8,569 bases of DNA from Syntrophomonadaceae bacterium (GTDB lineage Bacteria > Bacillota > Dethiobacteria > DTU022). The DNA is taken from the NCBI GenBank assembly GCA_003553305.1, contig PWEB01000291.1, forward strand, positions 1 through 8,569, read 5' to 3'. A program made the position numbers and the translations under genes. This document shows, piece by piece, positions 6,293 through 8,569 of this stretch; position 1 is the stretch's first letter, and every line of letters starts with the position of its first letter. The notes below the pieces were generated by a model. The model saw only the letters and a list, made by a program, of their open reading frames with translations, searched no databases and had not been told where the DNA came from.

Positions 6293-7444
6293 TTACTCCC
6301 CTGTTTCTGCATTATTCAAGATATTACCCAGGACCGGTTCATACCACTGGAAATAAAAGCGGTATTCTACCGGCAGACCGGGGAGATATGAAAAAACCCT
6401 TTGTATACCTGCACTACCGGTCAACCACGGCGGTAGAAGGGCTGGAAGCTGATCGGCAAAATCACCGGCAAAATAAATTCTTTCCGCTTTGCCGGGAGGA
6501 GCATGCCTGATCATGGCCGGAAAACGTTTAGGAAGTCCCCTTGTGCGCAGGGCTTCGTAAGAATCATCTTTGAGTGGCAATTCATAGTATGCCAGAATTT
6601 CGGTATTCTCGTCATGGACATTCACATTTAGCAGTTCAACCCAGTAAAGATAAGGTGCCTGCGAGGTTACTCCCTCGAGCAGCCGGTGGTCTGTGCTTGT
6701 GACAACAGGCCAGGGGACGTTAAAGTGATCCTGCTTAATAATTACCAGGTCCGTATACCAGCCCAGATCTGTGACATCTTCCCTGACAAAAACCATACCT
6801 GCGCCACTTAAATCCCACTCCCGGCCATAAATCCTGGTATAAAGTTCCTTCATCCAGTATGCTGTTTCATTAAGGTCTGCATAATAGCGGGCCAGCCAAC
6901 CTTCATAGTTAACTGCAAAAAGGTCCTGCAGGCCTGCTGCCGCTTCCGGTTCAAGATAGGTGGGGTAACCAAAGATATTATGTTCACCAATCAGAATCTT
7001 ACCCTCTTCGGAAGCATAATCAGTTATCGCGGCAACCTCCTGCCTGTCAAAACCTCCATAAATTAAGTCTATATCCTGAGGTTCAAAAGGCAGGCGCTCT
7101 TCATATTCTACCAGACCTTCTTCATAGTCGTAGATACCGTAAGTGTCTGCCAGGTAGAGCAGCCCAATGCCTTTTAGATCATCAGCAGTGAGGGCCTCTT
7201 TTCTCTCACTGCTTGGATGGTAGCCAAGATAATCCCGGTCCTTTTGGTAAAATTCACCCTCACTACCTGTAAAGCGAAGATGCTCTGTAACCCAGAAGAT
7301 GGCCCGATGTTCGCGATAATCCGGTTCGGGTACGGTTTTATCAACTACAAGCATATTAATCTCCCTGGCCGGCAATAGAAACCAGGTTAAAAAATAGCTC
7401 CCGATTAAAAATATTAAGATCGCTAAAACATGCCAGCGGCGCAT
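6293..7444 (-). CDS. Signal-anchored extracytoplasmic protein of unknown function (possible GATase/DUF4350-like fold)
   Basis: From the ATG at 7444 the protein has 383 residues. The N-terminus, MRRWHVLAILIF, is a basic start followed by one hydrophobic helix (about 4-24), so the rest should face outside the cell. I do not recognise the family with confidence. The body has alternating strands and helices: EINMLVVDKTVPEPD (28-42), GLLYLADTYGIYD (94-106), then a stretch at 130-162 (GGFDRQEVAAITDYASEEG followed by KILIGEHNIFGYPT), and near the end RIYFAGDFAD (322-331) and FYFQWYEPVL. The pattern, a strand with Asp and then an helix-rich segment ending in a glycine-rich turn and strand, resembles DUF4350 or glutamine-amidotransferase-like folds, but no catalytic triad is obvious. 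A TTG at 7489 lies inside the upstream gene and is not needed. AAGGGGAG precedes the ATG, which starts one base after the upstream TAG. Tight coupling suggests it works with the upstream glycosidase-like protein. Confidence 0.75.
   Translation of the reverse strand: MRRWHVLAILIFLIGSYFLTWFLLPAREINMLVVDKTVPEPDYREHRAIFWVTEHLRFTGSEGEFYQKDRDYLGYHPSSERKEALTADDLKGIGLLYLADTYGIYDYEEGLVEYEERLPFEPQDIDLIYGGFDRQEVAAITDYASEEGKILIGEHNIFGYPTYLEPEAAAGLQDLFAVNYEGWLARYYADLNETAYWMKELYTRIYGREWDLSGAGMVFVREDVTDLGWYTDLVIIKQDHFNVPWPVVTSTDHRLLEGVTSQAPYLYWVELLNVNVHDENTEILAYYELPLKDDSYEALRTRGLPKRFPAMIRHAPPGKAERIYFAGDFADQLPALLPPWLTGSAGIQRVFSYLPGLPVEYRFYFQWYEPVLGNILNNAETGE
6296..6302 (-). promoter_or_regulatory. Ribosome binding site that fixes the kinase start
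   Basis: AGGGGAG on the minus strand lies seven bases before the ATG at 6288 and overlaps the last codons of the preceding gene. The operon reuses nearly the same sequence, GGGGAGTA, before the HEAT gene and before the gene starting at 7444. This supports one style of translation initiation through the cluster. Confidence 0.8.
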
Positions 7445-7445
7445 C

Positions 7446-8569
7446 CTACTCCCCTTCCCCAGACAAATCAGATAAATCAAGCTCACCAAAATAGTCGGCT
7501 ATGGCATCAAAACTATCTTTCAGACGGAAACGGTACTGGGGCTCTTCCCAGCCATCCCAGCTATAAGGTGCAATAGAATCGTCAAATTGTGCTTCCGCCC
7601 GGTCGCGCGGTTCAAAGTCAATCACCTGAGGCCAACTTTCTGCTTGCTCGGCATCCTGGGGAAGCTTGCTGTAAGCTAGGGCATAGAAAATAAAACCGTC
7701 TGTTGGTTGGTAAGATAGCTCGTCCCTGACCGGGTGGTCATTAAACTGACCGGGATCATATAACATTTTTCCTTCCGAGGGGTCGGAAACATTAAGCAGC
7801 ATCCAGGGCAGGCGAACTACAATTATGCTATTTTCTGGGTCATAGTTCCAGTGGGCCAGTGAGTTATAATCGGTGTGGTCGGGATCAAAGCTGCCGTATT
7901 CTAATCTGCTCTCGTCAGAATAAAGAGCTTCGAAGACCCTTCCATCAGCGGTAATTCGTTCCCGGTTAACCAGGGTTTCAATCCGGGTAAAATATCCGTC
8001 ACGCGTCGGTTGCGGGAAAAAATTAAACTCTCCCCGGTTGTAGGAGGGAACAGTTAACAGGTCCGCTTCTTCCGGGGAGGCAAGATCAAGCAAAAATTCA
8101 GCGCCTGTAGGCAGTTCCGGCAATCCGCTGAAGGGGAGAATAAACTCTCCTGCTTCCCTGAAGCCGGTATCAATCCCAACGGCAATTCCGATTTCTTCCC
8201 AGAGCTGATCGCCTTCAAAAGCAGGATCATCAAGATCAAGTTCCAGTGAAAGATAGAGAAAAGCCTCGTCGGCCCCGGTCTTAATCGTTTTAATCTTACC
8301 TGAGGACTCTGTTCTATCGTCCAGCGGCGCAAATACTTCTTGTTCGCTGCTGGAAAACCATGAAGTGTAAAGCTGTTCCTCACTCCTGGCTGCTGGTTCC
8401 ACCGCCACCAAGCCATAATTCTGCTCGGGACACATGGCATTTTGCCATAAGACCTGCCTTTCCCAGGGCACCATGAAAGGCTCGGTATTCCAGGTTTTCT
8501 TGGCCCATTCATCGGTCCACTCAAAAATAACTCCCCCGGCATAACCTTCATCTACTATTGAACGCATCA
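7446..8569 (-). CDS. C-terminal part of a probable glycosidase-like protein with beta-sandwich tail (5' end outside the window)
   Basis: The frame is open to the right edge, giving about 374 codons ending in TAG at 7446-7448. The ATG at 8565-8567 is probably internal, because the sequence begins in mid-fold and only two bases precede it. The first segment, EGYAGGVIFEWTDEWAKKTW, followed by NTEPFMVPWERQVLWQNAMC, resembles the last strand and loop of a TIM-barrel glycosidase of the GH2 or related type, with E16 and D19/E20 as acidic residues near the barrel mouth. From about residue 90 an acidic, aromatic-rich region (KTIKTGADEAFLYLSLELDL, then EEIGIAVGIDTG) looks like a CBM9- or DOMON-like beta-sandwich that often binds sugars. 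The last part (SWPQVIDFEPRDRAEAQFDD) is unassigned. A signal peptide cannot be assessed. It is the first visible gene of the operon, one base ahead of the next. That it is a glycosidase is inference. Confidence 0.65.
   Translation of the reverse strand, partial: MRSIVDEGYAGGVIFEWTDEWAKKTWNTEPFMVPWERQVLWQNAMCPEQNYGLVAVEPAARSEEQLYTSWFSSSEQEVFAPLDDRTESSGKIKTIKTGADEAFLYLSLELDLDDPAFEGDQLWEEIGIAVGIDTGFREAGEFILPFSGLPELPTGAEFLLDLASPEEADLLTVPSYNRGEFNFFPQPTRDGYFTRIETLVNRERITADGRVFEALYSDESRLEYGSFDPDHTDYNSLAHWNYDPENSIIVVRLPWMLLNVSDPSEGKMLYDPGQFNDHPVRDELSYQPTDGFIFYALAYSKLPQDAEQAESWPQVIDFEPRDRAEAQFDDSIAPYSWDGWEEPQYRFRLKDSFDAIADYFGELDLSDLSGEGE

Noticed and set aside
6289..6312. Longer kinase start at 6312
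   Set aside because: The ATG at 6312 lies inside the preceding gene with no ribosome binding site, whereas the ATG at 6288 has AGGGGAG at seven bases.
7445..7489. Longer start (TTG at 7489) for the signal-anchored protein
   Set aside because: It would overlap the preceding gene by 44 bases, has no ribosome binding site, and would put 15 odd residues before a normal basic-hydrophobic signal start.
8054..8551. Second minus-strand frame inside the glycosidase-like gene
   Set aside because: Its translation is proline- and arginine-rich without any recognisable fold, and it overlaps the better frame that continues to the window edge and ends next to the following start codon.

Overview
The window looks like a chromosomal segment from an anaerobic, Clostridia-type Firmicute. 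This is inferred from clear Shine-Dalgarno sequences (AAGGAGG, GGGGAG), moderate GC content by eye, the protein styles, and a GTGTAAGGGGAC-type intergenic repeat that I remember from clostridial and sulfate-reducer genomes. No species can be named.

Left end (1-408): the first 45 codons of a minus-strand gene, cut by the window edge, then a 271-bp divergent intergenic region. That region holds a good sigma-A promoter facing left, an extended -10 promoter facing right with a dyad over its -10, and a 20-bp tandem duplication just upstream of the next ribosome binding site. Positions 409-810 encode a HIT-family nucleotide hydrolase on the plus strand. Between this gene and the convergent operon (811-964) lies a nested palindromic repeat cluster: three 26-bp units plus a partial fourth.

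Right part (965-8569): seven minus-strand genes, most abutting or overlapping, apparently one operon whose promoter lies beyond the right edge. In transcription order they are: (1) the C-terminal part of a probable extracytoplasmic glycosidase-like protein with a beta-sandwich tail; (2) a signal-anchored extracytoplasmic protein of unknown function; (3) a soluble PAS histidine kinase with a three-cysteine PAS motif; (4) a receiver-only response regulator; (5) a membrane-anchored HEAT-repeat protein; (6) a processive family 2 glycosyltransferase with membrane segments; (7) a lipoprotein with an Ig-like domain and a lichenase-type GH16 domain carrying an intact EIDIE catalytic motif.

Working model (inference): the glycosyltransferase makes and exports a beta-glucan-like polysaccharide, the GH16 lipoprotein trims or releases it outside the cell, and the two unknown extracytoplasmic proteins help process it. 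Neither signalling protein has a DNA-binding output. The receiver gene directly abuts the HEAT gene, which overlaps the synthase gene by ATGA. This suggests that phosphorylation controls the synthase through protein contact, with the HEAT protein as adaptor, rather than through transcription. This kinase/receiver/HEAT/GT2/GH16 cassette is the best candidate for a little-described system here.
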